64,000 nucleotides of DNA from Artemisia argyi (lineage: Eukaryota; Streptophyta; Magnoliopsida; Asterales; Asteraceae): the NCBI GenBank assembly GCA_030686995.1, contig CM060680.1, positions 83,044,259 to 83,108,258 of the forward strand, given 5' to 3'. The stretch's first letter is position 1. Every line of letters begins with the position of its first letter. Under the pieces are notes generated by a model. That model did not search any database and was not told the DNA's origin. It saw only the letters and a list, made by a program, of their open reading frames with translations. Shown here piece after piece: positions 1 through 12,514 of the stretch. A program made the position numbers and the translations under genes.

Positions 1-1054
1 GAGTATTTGATTTCATTCTTTTAACTTTTTTACTTTTACATTCTTTACTTGAACATTGGGGACAATGTTCATCTTAAGTGTAAGGGGAGGGTAAAAAGGT
101 GATACCTTACATATGCACTTTCGCTTGAGTTTGTTTTGTTTAATGGTAGATGTGTAATAAAACTATGAGAAATACTTGTTAGTACAATTTTAGGGCCAAA
201 TTTAATTTTTTTTACAACATTTAGGAGTGAAACTTTAGCCATAGCAAGCGTCTCATGGATAGGAGATTGTATGACTAGCACATAACCGTATATTCAGAAA
301 AAATTTTCACCCAAATATGTGAGGTTCGCCTTTAGATTTGATAGGAAAAGCATTTACTATTAGTGCTTATGAGTGTACCGGTAGCATTTAGATTCTAGAA
401 CTTGCGTTAGTGATGCATCCCGAGACCGCTAGTGAGACTACATTCGTGTAGTAGGATTTACTACATGATAAGAGGCATTAGGATCACCCTTGTGTTAAAC
501 CTGTATCATAATTACTTGACCATTTAAGTCATATTACTTGGCTAGTTAAGTCAACTAATTTTTCCCACACCCTTAGCGTTGTACTCATTTTTAGTACACG
601 AAACCCCTAGTACACCCCTCCGAGCCTATCTTTTCATTTCTAACTTTAAGCATCTTACTTAAAGGAAGAATTTGTTACACCCCACTTAAGTGTACACCCA
701 AATCGCCTTAGCCTTCCGTGTATGCGCTCATTTTTAATGCATTATTGTTATTTGTTAAACCCTAAGTTAACTATCTAATTGATTACATGGTTGCTAAGTC
801 GAGTCATATCGTTGTACATATTGTTTTGGGACGATTGGGACTCATGGGTAAAGTACTTATTTTATGGAGTAATGGGGAAGAACATCTTATTATTACCCCC
901 ATATGTACGATAATCTTAAAAGTACTCCAAGTGTTTTGATTTTCTTAATTCGAGTCATTAGATTAGTTCATTGTAAAGTATGTAAAGATTCAAGTGTAAG
1001 GGGAATGTTCATCCCCTATGATGTATTATTTTGGATGGTAGGGTAAGAGTGTAT

Positions 1055-1099
<45 letters not shown>

Positions 1100-1718
1100 A
1101 AAAATCAAAAAAAAAAAAAAAATCAAGAAAAAAGAAAAAAAAATAGAAAAAGGAAAAAGAGAAAAAACATACGGACTACCATCCCGTTTCATTCTATGTT
1201 TATTTTATGTTTTTGTTATTTTTCATTTATTAGCATAAGTCGAGTCTAGTCTTGGCTTAGCAATGCCATATTGTACATGTAATTAACCAAGATTGTTAAC
1301 TCGCCACTTGTAAAACTTCCTTTATCCAACAAAACAGTGTATTTCATATCCCTACACCTAACGTTACAACCCTTTAAAAGACCTCTTTGATAGTTTATCC
1401 TAGGTTCTTACGCCATGTGATGGACATTTGATCCTTTCCCAAGCCTATGGTAATCTATTTTGCTATGACAGGTAGTGAGAGATATCTTCCGTTTCCATAT
1501 TGTAATTTATACTTTATTACACCCGAGAGATGTGAGTATCTAAACACTATTTGTGAGGTGCTAGTGTATGACCTCCGTGCTTGTCTATTGGTCTTTAGTG
1601 GAACGATTATTTGTTGTAGTTACTTTTATATTAGTGTTAAATGACCCCTAACTTGTATTTTGAGTAGAATAAAAGCGCATTTGCTTGAGGACAAGCAAAT
1701 CTCAAGTGTAAGGGTATA
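1..1718 (+). mobile_element. Athila-like retrotransposon, 3' internal non-coding region (partial)
   Basis: This segment is nearly identical to 28980-30666, the region just before the 3' LTR of the complete Athila-like element at 24067-32081, so it is the same part of a second copy whose 5' end lies outside the window. It has no substantial open frame. It holds a long A-rich tract from about 1056 to 1160 and ends in the purine-rich AAGTGTAAGGGTATA before the LTR, the likely polypurine tract. The short frames inside it are chance openings. Confidence 0.85.
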
Positions 1719-3123
1719 TGATGAGGCGAAAAATGAACCACTTTTAGGGGGTCATTTAAGCCCGGAATTGAATTTATTTGATCAAATATTGCCCTAAATC
1801 GTTCCTTTTGTGATTTTAGGTACTTTGGGAGTGAAATCTGGAAAAGGAAGCAATTCGGACATTTTTGGAGCATAAAAGTGAAGAAAACGCCAAAGTCTTA
1901 ATTTTCCTTGCTGGGAACAGTAGGTGATAGCGTCAAGAGTAACATCCTGACGGCGTCAAGAGTAATTTCCATGACGACCCAGTACAGATTTGACGGCGTT
2001 ACAAGAAAGGGCGTCAAGAGTAAAATGCATGACGGCCTGGAAAACGCTAACACATGACGGCGTCAGAAGTAGATCAAGGCAGTCCGAGAAGAGTTTTGGC
2101 GGCGAGGTGACGGCGTCACAAGATTGGTCTTGACGCCTTCAGACCCTATTTCCTATATATAGTTTTCTAATTTTCACATTAAAAAAGGGAGAAGTTTTGG
2201 AGAAACCCTAAGTACGAACTTGGTGCGAATTTTACAGGTTTTTCAAGGGTTCTAAGCCCTTGATACCTTTCATGTGTAATTAAGATAAGTATTCTTTTAA
2301 TTCAATCAGTATGTCTATGTGTTGGTTGTCTATATCTTGTCCTTGTCTTAATTCCATCATGCTAGGCTAGATCTATCTTGTGTTTGCTTGGATCTAATAA
2401 AACCTAGATGTTAATTATGTGTTGATTACTTGTTTATAATTGTTTTGGATGAATGATTTATATGTTAGGCTTAAGAAAACTGGCAGATCTCCAATTGGTA
2501 ACATGCTTGAACGTCTTAGGAAACATGAACCTATGTGCACTAGGTCTTTATTGGTTGTATTTAATGCATGAGCCACTGTTTATAATCCCTATGGTTGTGC
2601 TGGGCATGGTATAGGAGGAGATAAGAGCTCATAGAATTGGGGAGTTAAGTGCGATACCCCATGAATGGTATTAAGGAATACAATCCGTCATCCATGCAAC
2701 TATAACAAGTAATTAACATGTAAAAGATGTCTAGGGAGTAGTGAAATCTAAGTAAACACATTTTCTCCACTTATTGCTCACAACCTTAGTATAATTTAGT
2801 TTATTTTCATTTCTAGTATTTTATTTTGATTGCATCTTTAGTATTGGGTTAGTTGACTAGCAACTAATTCCGCCCAAATCCTTCAAACCCGAGATTTTTA
2901 CTTGCTTTCTAAAAAATATAAAAATACAAAAAGAATCATCCCTCACCTTTAGAACTAGTATTTAGGTTTTCTAATCCTAGCGACACTATTCCTAGCTGAA
3001 CGATCAATCCCCTGGTACTTGTCACTATACTATACTACAACGATCAGGTACACTGCCTGGTGGGGGTTGTAAGCTTCTCAAGATCCCTTGAGAGGTAAAG
3101 CCTGGTGCGATTCCCACGTATCA
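1719..3123 (+). repeat. 3' LTR of the partial Athila-like element
   Basis: It starts TGATGAGGCG and ends CCCACGTATCA, matching the LTRs at 24067-25475 and 30667-32081 over its length (about 1.4 kb). The U3 part holds repeated GACGGCGTCA-type motifs (about 1930-2140), followed by a TATA box, CTATATATAG, near 2152. Because the 5' LTR is outside the window, the target duplication cannot be checked. Confidence 0.85.
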
Positions 3124-4277
3124 CCCTTTAATCACAAAACTAACACATTTAACCCTTATACCAATTTTATGAAGTCCAACCTGGTCTACATGATGTTTCA
3201 ATCATATCCCTTCAGTTTACAAATTTACAAAACACCCCATCCAATTTAATAACAATATGGTTTATATATAATTCAAAACCCTAATTTCCCAAAAATTTCA
3301 CAATCATTACACAAACCTTAAAAATCATTAATTTCATCAAAAACATTTTATTAAAACCCTAACCCTAATTGTTCATGCGTCGGTTTATATTTATTTTATT
3401 TCTTTTATTTTAATATAATCTGAATAAACAAAACAAACTAATTTCCAAACCATGGCTCCAGACCTCAAATAATTTAGAATACAATTTTACAGGTCTTATA
3501 TATTATATTACACTTTGTAAAATATATTTGAGGTGCACAAAAATTGTATAGGGCCGATTAAAATTTTACAAGTTCTTAGGGTTTTAAAATTGTTTTAATT
3601 CGTACGGCTTACAAAACATGCATGGATCAAAAGTAATATTTTTCCTGGATTACATGTGATGTAAGGGACATAGAAAAATTACCAGAGTAGTTGTTAATCG
3701 AAGGAAAACAAATAAATAGATTTCTTGTTTTCTTGGCTACACATACGATCTCAAAAATGCTTTTCTTGGACACGATCAAGCAAAAAATGTCACCACCATT
3801 TTTACCACCTTCTAACACTTGTTACACGACTTGGAAAAATAGTCGGAGAGTCTCCAAAATTGTTTTATCTGCCGTATGAATTGTTTTGGAGTGTTTAGGG
3901 TTTAGAAAATAATGATAAATGGGAAATAATTTATAAAACAGTATCCCATGATTATAGGGTGAGTATAATACGGCCTAATTGATTTGTTAATCAAAATTTT
4001 CTATTTTTAAAGTTGTTTCCAAATTTAAAATGGTGTTTATCACTTTCAATTATAATTTAAGTAATTACAATTATGTATATCTACGGCCAACAGGTATTTT
4101 TAGGTGAAATAATTATTTTTCTAACTTTCATTTTCATTAAAATGTTCACACAAAATATAACATAGCATAGATTATTAACTTACAAGTTTTTTTTTGATTT
4201 ATTTGGGATTTTATATAAGTTTTTATTCCAAATTTCAAATTGGAGGGCAGTTTGGTAATTTAAACAGGTTATGAAAA
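3124..4277. other. AT-rich spacer, nothing recognised
   Basis: No gene, LTR or terminal inverted repeat was recognised here. A short AACCCTAACCCTAA stretch near 3356 resembles two telomere units but is far too short to count as a telomeric array. The segment may be older, decayed repeat sequence into which the flanking Athila-like elements inserted. Confidence 0.4.
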
Positions 4278-5375
4278 TGTGGGTTTTACATTTAGCCTCT
4301 AAACTCGTACATATTTGATCATTTATTGCCCTAAATCATTTCTATTTGAGTTTTAGGTACTTAGGAAGCAAATGCTAGAAATTGACGTGTTTTTTACTCA
4401 ATTAGACGAGAAAACGAAGAAAACGACCAAGTCACGAAAACATCATAGAAAAGGAGATGTGATGGCTTCACAAGCACTACGTGACGCCGTCACTTGAAGA
4501 ACTTGAAGAATCAAAAATTACAAGTGACGACTCAGGTGATGAAGATGGTCTCCTTCTGACCGCGTCAAGACCAAGATTACTAAGGCTGATGGTGTCACAA
4601 CTTACAAGTGACTCCGTCACAAGTTAATTAGGAATATCACAACTTGCACGTGAAGTACCTAATACTGTTTTGGTCATATCTTTTGCATACAAACTCAGAT
4701 TTAGGTGATTCAAAAGGCCACCGACCGAGACCAAAAGATCTAGAATGTGGTAAAAAAGAGGTCATGATGTCATCACTCTATAGGGATGACGCCGTCATAT
4801 CGCTGCCGATAGAAAATCAGCCTATAAATATAACCGCGTAACATCATGTTTTGCAAGCCCTAAATTGTAAGTCCGATTCTAAGGTTTAGGTAGGTGTTTT
4901 TCCAGCAACTTAGAGGGTTTTAATCATTCCATAAACATCGTATAGTGGTTAGTTGATTATACCTTAATTTATGTCTTCAATTATCATTATTGTTGTTTGT
5001 TCTTCATTGATTATGCTTGGCTAATTCACCTAGTGTTTACCTATGATTGTATGAATCTTGTTAATGATTAATTAGATCGTGTTGTTTTCTTATTAGTGTT
5101 GGTGTCTATCTTCATTAATTAAGGAGTGACAAATTTAATAAGTCTAATTGAGTTAGTTTATAATTCCTGCTTCCTACTATCTCTTATTTTATTAATTGTA
5201 GTTACGTTAGGAGTTGGAAAACTAGCTTGATCTTAGGATGCTTGTTTAGATGTCCAACTAAACGCCCCACTATAGTGCAATAGATGGAAGATTCATTGTA
5301 TTTATCGTGTAGATTGCGATCGATGACATAAGTCTTAACGAGTCTTATATATTCCTAACGTTGTGGAATTGTGGT
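4278..5375 (+). repeat. Diverged Athila-like LTR, left part
   Basis: It shares with the good Athila-like LTRs the same order of landmarks: a TTTGATCAT...TTGCCCTAAATC block near 4314, TGACG/CGTCA motifs at about 4450-4800, a TATA-like CTATAAATATA near 4822, then the AGGGTTTTAATCATTCC and GATTAATTAG parts. The sequence is clearly more diverged than the other copies. The left edge is uncertain because no clean target duplication was found. The LTR resumes at 33091 after the nested array. Confidence 0.6.
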
Positions 5376-6748
5376 TGTAACGACCCTATTCTTTTAAATA
5401 AGTAACATATGAAATTTATCAAAAGTAAATAACCAAATTAAATGAGATGAGATATATGTAGTACTATAAAGATAGTTATACCAGTGAGTTGGGATAGAAA
5501 AGCGATCATGGTTTGTTTTCTAATTAAAGATGTATTTAAAATAGTTTCATGTCGCCAATTATAAAATATGACATACCAATAAGATTATAATGGGACTAAT
5601 ACCATTTTCACTTGGTTAATATAACATAAAAATTTGTTGGACGTGTTCCATGGATCCATAAATTGAGCACCAGTGGCCCATTAGTTTATTTTACCCTAGC
5701 AAACTTCTAACTTCACAATTAGTAAAACTAAAAAAATGGGAGGCGCCATCAACAACAGTAAAACGATTTTGGTTCCAGGAAAAAGATTTGTAGAGAGGTC
5801 TATCACACATCTCAACCGGTCCTAATGTTGCAAGGCGGGTTTTCATGTACTTTTAAATTGGGTTGCACTTTTTATTGAAAAGATACTATCATGCATACTT
5901 GTTTAAATGGTCATAATTTGCTACATGTTTTAGATGTTTAATTATATGCGAAAGTTTTGAATGTTTGATATGTTCGTAAAAAGTGGTGTTATTACATGTA
6001 TATATAGTATTGTAGATATATGTTGAACCGTTAGAATAAAGAAGAACGTTAAACGGTAAGAGCAAACAAGGTCGGGTTTGCCACATTAAAAGAGAAAATA
6101 CTATAAGAGCAAACAAGGTCGGGTTTGCCATGAAAAAGTGAGTTACTTCAATTATAAAGAACGTTCTTATATGTTGAATCGTTTGGACAGTTGAACCGAA
6201 CGGGTAAAAATATGAATAGTTGGAACTGTTGAACCGAACGGGTAAAAATATGAATAATTGGAACCGTTGAACCGAACGGGTAAAAAAATGAATAGCTGGA
6301 ACCGTTGAACCGAACGGGTAAAAATATGAATTGTTGGAACCGTTGAATCGAACGGTAAAATGAATTGTTGGAACCGTTGAACCGAATGGAAATATGAATA
6401 GTTGGTATATGTTGTATTGTGGTATAAGTTGAATCTTTGGTTTATATTTAAATTGTTGACAATTGAATCGGTTAAGTATATGTTGTAACTAAATTTCGCT
6501 TATGTGAATTTAACAAGTTGCATGATCGTTTTACAAGTTCGAAAAAGTGTTTGCTATTATGTGTTCGTACACAAAAACCATGAATTCTCACTAGGCTTTT
6601 GGCTGACCCAAAACACTTTTAAAATTGTTGCAACCCAGATGAGCTGCTTTAGGAAACAAGAGATTATTTGGGCTTGACTATGAGTAGACGCTTCCGCTGA
6701 TATAAGGAAATTAGAGCTTTTAACGCTTCGAAAATGCGGGGTGTTACA
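5376..6748 (+). repeat. LTR 1 of the non-coding array
   Basis: It runs from TGTAACGACCC to GGGGTGTTACA. It contains two short tandem blocks: a unit containing AGCAAACAAGGTCGGG (two copies near 6060 and 6110) and a roughly 36-bp unit containing GGAACCGTTGAACCGAACGG (about 6170-6400). It is directly followed by the primer-binding site at 6751. Confidence 0.85.
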
Positions 6749-8049
6749 GTTGGCATCAGAGATAGGTTTAAGTGAATTAGGTTTAGCTACCTAGTCTTAA
6801 ACCGATAAATTATTATTAGACGAATAATGGGCAATTTTGTAAATTTAGAAAGCATATTAGAGTTGAATAGATAAATAAAATTAGCATAGCGTGACTGGGT
6901 TAAAACTATAGTGGAAAGTATACAAACAGTGTGGAACATAGACATGATGGTGTGGTAAACGTGAAAAGTTAAAAGGGATCTTTAGGCTTATAATCAAAAG
7001 GTAAAGAATTAAGTGATAACTTGAGATAAACCCCTTTACCTAAGAGAGGAGTAATAAGGTGAAATATGTGTTGTTGGTGTCTTAAAAAAAAGTGCATACA
7101 TGCTGTTATTAACGTATAAGTGATAGACATATTTAGTGTGACAACTTAAATACTCCGTATAAAAAGTAGGATCAATGCAATAGAAAAGTGGAAAAAAAAG
7201 AACTGCTTCGACCTGTGATTATATTTGTGTACAGTGAAAAAGAAAATCGACCAAGTTATTTACTTATTTGACTCTTCGTACATGCAAAAGATGTGTGACC
7301 ATATATGTTGCTCTTAAGTTCATATAGCAGTAAAATAAAAATAAAAATTGATGGTGATATTTTGATATAATGATGATAGATTTTCCTAACAAAGATACTG
7401 AATGGTTGTTAGATTTTGTACGGTATAGCCTTATAGGATTCGCGTTATCATTGAAAAACTACGGTGTTATGAGTTTAGTTTGTTAGATGCCTTTTGGCTC
7501 AAGTGAGTTGAGGCATAATTTAGAACATATTTGTCATACCATAAATTTAACTGAATATAGACTAATGTATATATATATAACGAAGTAGCTTATGGGGTGA
7601 TTTGACGTTTGATTATAGAAGGAAAAAAAAAAGAAAAAGAAAAGAAGAATTTATGATTTGCTTGCTCCTATGGTAGCACTATATTACGCACAGTGTATAC
7701 TGAAGTTGTGATTCATTGTCAATGTATATTACCTAAGCTAGGTTATGTGAAATTTTTGGTCAAGTGGTATTGTTGGTATATTTTTATCTTTATCTGTCCA
7801 TTTAACATTCATGTTGTTTATAGTCGTTTTCGTTAGATCTATAAAGTTTAGAGAATACCTGCTGCTATTATTATTGGTTTTATGTTTGATTGAAATACAT
7901 GTTTGGTATGTTTATAGCATTCAAAAGTTAAATTAACCAAAGGTAAAACGAAATGTGTGATCTTTAACGATAAGTGATAATATCAAGTATGTTACTTTAA
8001 TAAATGAGGCAAATTTTGGGGACAAAATTGTTTTTTTAGAGGGGAAGAT
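6749..8049 (+). mobile_element. Internal region 1 of the non-coding array
   Basis: TGGCATCAGAGA at 6751-6762 has the form of an initiator-Met tRNA primer-binding site. The following 1.3 kb has stop codons in all frames and matches internal region 2 (22244-23546) almost base for base. It ends with a purine-rich AGAGGGGAAGAT, the likely polypurine tract. Confidence 0.8.
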
Positions 8050-8279
8050 AGTAATGACTAATGACCCTATTTTTTTAAATAGTAACATATGAAATTTATC
8101 AAAAGTAAATAACCAAATTAAATGAGATGAGATATATGTAGTACTATAAAGATAGTTATACCACTGAGTTGGGATAGAAAAGTGATCATGGTTTGTTTTG
8201 TAATTAAAGATGTATTTAAAATAGTTTCATATCGCCAATTATAAAATCTGACATACCAATAAGATTATAATGGGACTAA
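8050..8279 (+). repeat. LTR 2 of the array, left part
   Basis: The first 230 bp of LTR 2. The initial TG reads AG, and TAATGAC is duplicated in tandem at its start. It is cut at 8279 by the CACTA insertion; TAA at 8277-8279 is one copy of the target duplication. The rest resumes at 21042. Confidence 0.85.
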
Positions 8280-8294
8280 CACTAGAACAAAAAC
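8280..8294 (+). repeat. CACTA left terminal inverted repeat
   Basis: CACTAGAACAAAAAC. Pairs with 21027-21041 in reverse orientation with two mismatches. Confidence 0.92.
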
Positions 8295-8544
8295 TGGATT
8301 TGGCTACACCCAATATGTGTGACGAAATACATATAGTCACACACGATTTTTTGAGTGTGTGTGACTAAAGGTCGCGTGACCATAGGGTACCTATGGTCAC
8401 ATGTTCGAGTTCTTTTTAGTCTCGATTACAAAACAGTAACCAAAACCTAAATATGTGTGACTAATTTGGTAAAATTTCGTTGGATTAAGCAGTATTAGTG
8501 ACCATAAACACTGTATAGTCACAAAAAATATTTTATTTTTATAT

Positions 8545-9960
8545 ATTTAGTCACATACAATTAAGCATAAAGTGTCCAAAAATGTGAATATGTGTGACCA
8601 TATGGTGTTTAAAGTGAAGAAATGTGTGTTTTGTGTGACTATTGATCATCCAATAGCTACATGAATTGTATGTTTGTGTGGCCTTTTGCAACACTTAGTC
8701 ACACAAAGCATGTTACTTTTGGGTATTTAGTCACATACAATTAAGCATAAAGTGGCCAAAAGTGTGAATATGTGTGACCATATGGTGTTTAAAGTGAAGA
8801 AATGTGTGTTTTGTGTGACTATTGATCATCCAATGGCCACATGAATTGTATGTTTGTGTGGCCTTTTGTAACATTTAGTCACACAAAGTATGTTACTTTT
8901 GGGTATTTAGTCACATAAAATTAAGCATAAAGTGGCCAAAAGTGTGAATATGTGTGATCATATGGTGTTTAAAGTGAAGAAATGTGTATTTTGTGTGACT
9001 ATTGATCATCCAATAGCCACATGAATTGTATGTTTGTGTGGCCTTTTGCAACATTTAGTCACACAAAGCATGTTACTTTTGGGTATTTAGTCACATACAA
9101 TTAAGCATAAAGTGGTCAAAAGTGTGAATATGTGTGACCATATGGTGTTTAAAGTGAAGAAATGTGTGTTTTGTGTGACTATTGATCATCCAATGGCCAC
9201 ATGAATTGTATGTTTGTGTGGCCTTTTGTTACATTTAGTCACACAAAGCATTTTTCTTTTGGGTATTTAGTCACATACAATAAATCATAAAGTGGTCAAA
9301 AGTGTGAATAAGTGTGACCATATGGTGTTTAAAGTGAAGAAATGTGTGTTTTGTGTGACTATTGATCATCCAATGGCCACATGAATTTTATTTTTTTGTG
9401 GCCTTTTGTTACATTTAGTCACACAAAGCATTTTTCTTTTGGGTATTTAGTCACATACAATAAATCGTAAAGTGGCCAAAAGTGTGAATAAGTGTGACCA
9501 TATGGTGTTTAAAGTGAAGAAATGTGTGTTTTGTGTGACTATTGATCATCCAATGGTCACATGAATTTTATTTTTGTGTGGCCTTTTGTTACATTTAGTC
9601 ACACAAAACATTTTTCTTTTGAGTATTTAGTCACATACAATAAATCATAAAGTGGCCAAAAGTGTGAATAAGTGTGACTATATGGTGTTTAAAGTGAGGA
9701 AATGTATGTTTTGTGTGACTATTGATTATCAAATGGCCACATGAATTGTATGTTTGTGTGGCCTTTTGTTACATTTAGTCACACAAAGCATTTTTCTTTT
9801 GGGTATTTAGTCACATACAATAAATCATAAAGTGGCCAAAAGTGTGAATAAGTGTGACCATATGGTGTTTAAAGTGAAGAAATGTGTGTTTTGTGTGACT
9901 ATTGATCATCCAATGGCCACATGAATTTTATTTTTGTGTGGCCTTTTGTTATCTTTTAGT
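8545..9960 (+). repeat. CACTA left subterminal array, 180-bp tandem repeat
   Basis: About eight direct copies with a period of exactly 180 bp. The marker TATTTAGTCACATA recurs at about 8545, 8724, 8904, 9084, 9264, 9444, 9624 and 9804. Each unit contains several GTGTGAC or reversed GTCACAC motifs. Short GTGTGACTA motifs also fill 8310-8545. Such repeats are where transposase binds in characterised CACTA elements; that role here is inferred. Confidence 0.9.
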
Positions 9961-10592
9961 CACATTTAAAAAATCAATATATATCAAAACAAATTCAAAT
10001 ACAACAAAATTGGAATTTATATAATTGAACCAAATATAAAAATGGACCTCCTTTTATAGACCAAGGAGTCCTAGTCGGACTACAATATTTTTCTAAGTAT
10101 CTATAATCTTTTACATAAACAACTAATACGTATCATATAAGCAGTACTAACTATATAAACAAACAGTACTAACTTATAACTAACAGTTGTAACTAGTCTT
10201 AACTTCGTACTAGCTGTACTAACTTTCACTAGAAGTATATCATAAAATGGATCTAGCAATACTTCGATGTGGACCTTCATTCTTAAAATGGATCTGGCAG
10301 CTTCATTATCTTGTTGAGCATAATCATGCATCTCTTGCAAATGGACCTTGATCTGTGCAAAAATCAAACCAAACTCAACTCTGAACGGGTTTGTACCAAA
10401 AATCAAACCAAACAAGCACACCCTTAACAAGATTCTCACCACACAAAATAGGTCCAAAAACGTTTTTAAATCCATATTTTAATCACGTTTTAACCAAAAT
10501 TAATATCCACGAAAACTATTAACAAGCCGCTAGATATACTCGGTTTTAAATACAAATAATAATACGTTGGATTTGTGTGTTTGTCGGCTTAC
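9961..10592. other. CACTA interior, no feature recognised
   Basis: AT-rich sequence between the left array and the first captured exon. A minus-strand frame of 124 codons at 10101-10475 contains repeated GTACTAAC-type stretches and shows no recognisable motif. It lies downstream of the captured exon chain and could serve as its 3' untranslated sequence. Confidence 0.4.
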
Positions 10593-10841
10593 CAGGCCAT
10601 GGTAGTTGTGGCGGAGGTTTTTGGGGAGCTGCTTCAAGACCCCTTAAGCGATCGCGAAACCTGCAGGAATGATAAAACAAGTTGCTACAACTCATTAACT
10701 CGTTCTCAAAACTACTTTTAAATGGGCAACAGAGACTACTCTCAAAGTTTCACTCAATAAATAATCAGTTACTCACCAAGCAGGGATAAAAACAGTGTGT
10801 CCTGCTCCTTTAGTAGTCATGCTTGCATAGTCACAACAGGG
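10593..10841 (-). pseudogene. Captured segment of an unidentified gene, fused after the PPR part
   Basis: The frame that starts in SIZ1 and passes through the PPR segment continues here without a stop: about 21 codons in the rest of exon 10777-11006, then across a GT-AG intron (donor GTGAGT at 10776, acceptor CAG at 10661) into exon 10593-10660, which encodes FRDRLRGLEAAPQKPPPQ and ends at a GTAAGC donor. I do not recognise the source protein. The proline-rich end and good splice sites suggest a genuine captured exon pair rather than random sequence. Confidence 0.5.
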
Positions 10842-10973
10842 AGCCACTAGACCTTCCCTACACAGCCCACTAATCATCACACTGTATGTTCGAACATTAG
10901 GATGCAAACCTTTATTAGTTAGATCCTGAAAAAGAGCCTTTGCAATATCAAACCTACCACAATTGCTTGCACC
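10842..10973 (-). pseudogene. Captured pentatricopeptide-repeat (PPR) fragment
   Basis: In frame with the preceding SIZ1 codons, this stretch encodes about one PPR motif: GRFDIAKALFQDL followed by KGLHPNVRTYSVMISGLCREG. The N-P-N-x-x-T-Y-x-x-[ML]-I-x-G-L-C-x-x-G pattern is typical of P-type organelle PPR proteins that bind RNA. Only one repeat is present, so it cannot work as a PPR protein. It joins SIZ1 inside a single exon with no intron, so the junction was made at DNA level. Confidence 0.75.
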
Positions 10974-11464
10974 ATGCTGCCATACATTGCATTTTTTATC
11001 TTCACACTAAAAACACACAGAGAGGCAAGTGGATCCATTAGTATGAGAAAAACCTTATTTCATCATTTTTATAGCATTAAAACATCATGAATATAAGAAA
11101 CATATTGGGGAGAACCTTTATCATTGAATCTGCTTTCGATGTATTTCCACAAAGACAACGAACTTTATCTTTCTGAAGAGTATCCACAACTTCCTCTTTC
11201 AATGTTGTATTTATACCGACATTTGAAACACTGAGACCTTTAGATGCCAAGTCAGTTGCCCCTGGGGCTTGCAACTTTCTGGGGACAAGGGAAATAAGGA
11301 AATGTCAAGATAAAATGAACAGGCAACGTATATTGGAACACTGCAAGGAACTATTACATTTGATAAAGCAGATAACAAAAAAGATATACACCTGTAATGG
11401 TCATCAACTAGTTTTACCACCTCTTCCTTCCTAACAACATTTTTCTTGGCCCACATTCCAGAAA
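10974..11464 (-). pseudogene. SIZ1: Captured SIZ1 (SUMO E3 ligase) fragment, three exons
   Basis: Exons 11392-11464, 11116-11278 and the start of exon 10777-11006 encode a continuous frame with GT-AG introns. Recognisable parts are MWAKKNVVRKEEVVKLVDD, then GATDLASKG, then VRCLCGN with DSMIK, then CEDKKCNVWQH. These match the region after the SAP domain and the first half of the PHD finger of plant SIZ1, a nuclear SUMO ligase. The SP-RING catalytic domain and the second half of the PHD finger are missing, since the exon switches to PPR sequence after WQH. No stop interrupts the three exons. It is a gene fragment, possibly transcribed, not a working ligase. Confidence 0.85.
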
Positions 11465-11666
11465 CTGCTCATTGTGACATAAGAATGCAATGTTAACCGA
11501 GGGTCCAGGAACATTGTAACAATGAAAAGAATAAATAAATAAAATGGGACCCAATACTAAAAAGCTGATCCACGTAAACAACGTGTGTAGCTGATCTCTT
11601 AGTAGCACAGGGACAACAAATAACAAAGAAAAGAAGCATGTGACTACAGGAACACTGGGACTCCTA

Positions 11667-11747
11667 TGTATAAGTCAAAGCAATAAGTTTAAGATCAACG
11701 TCTGAAAGTGTTTGTAGATCTCCAGTAGCCTGGGCGAAGCTGATAAC
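11667..11747 (-). pseudogene. NOB1: Captured NOB1 (rRNA endonuclease) fragment
   Basis: The minus strand encodes FAQATGDLQTLSDVDLKLIA followed by LTYT and a stop. This is the conserved core of the PIN domain of NOB1, which cleaves the 18S rRNA precursor at site D. The aspartates of the SDVD motif are part of the metal-binding acidic set of that domain. Only about 27 codons are recognisable; the rest of the PIN domain and the zinc ribbon are absent. It sits between the CHD1 and SIZ1 pieces, in the same orientation. Confidence 0.8.
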
Positions 11748-12514
11748 CGTACACAAATAGGCATTTTCAGAAGAAAAGAAATAGACCCCAAGGTTATTTT
11801 CAAAGTTATATTCAATCCAAGTATATCCATATGTACTAGACAACAAAAACAGAGAACATACGGTTTTAATCTCTCTAATTTACGGTGTCAAGTACTAGTT
11901 ATGTTTCACTCCATTTTCGAGATAGCATATCTTTACTTAGACTCTCAACCCTATGGAATGCATAACCTATAAATCCATGAATATTTTTATCCTTATTTTG
12001 TATCAACGTTAGCATACTTCATTATTTCAAAAGTTCCTGAATGCCACTTGAGGAAAACTAAAAGGCAGCATCCAATGAAAAGATATTCATATTCATCCAA
12101 AACTTAACCCAACAGAACTAAATCAACAGAAATAACCTCAATATTAACACAGCATAAAAACATCCATAAACTTTACACCATCATCTGACTCCACTACAAA
12201 GCATAATACAGCTCTACTTCAACAATCATCACTATAAGAAAAACCATATCCGTATCATCAACTGTCTAGCATACAAAGTAAAAAGACAACTCTAAAATTA
12301 AGTATCTTGAACTCTTCATTTTAGTAAGCTTTTACATAATCCCGAGTTAACCTTTTTATATATCAAACACAATCACTTGTGAGTCAATTTAATTCCCATT
12401 CTCCACTAAACACTTCTCAGCAACAAAGAATTACATTCCCTTCATATATTCAAAAAAAGAAGCCAATCAAACAACAGGGAGAGAAACAAATTCAGGATTA
12501 CACTGTGTATATAC

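Noticed and set aside
1031..1249. Lysine-rich frames at the A-rich tract
   Set aside because: They are translations of a poly-A stretch in the Athila-like non-coding region.
3350..3370. Telomere-like AACCCTAACCCTAA
   Set aside because: Only two units; too short to be more than chance in AT-rich DNA.
6751..6762. TGGCATCAGAGA and similar sites as possible tRNA gene pieces
   Set aside because: They lie directly after LTR ends and are primer-binding sites; no tRNA fold surrounds them.
8545..9960. Regular 180-bp repeats that could suggest a CRISPR array or a centromeric satellite
   Set aside because: The units are contiguous and homologous over their full length with no unique spacers, the DNA is eukaryotic, and they sit just inside CACTA termini.
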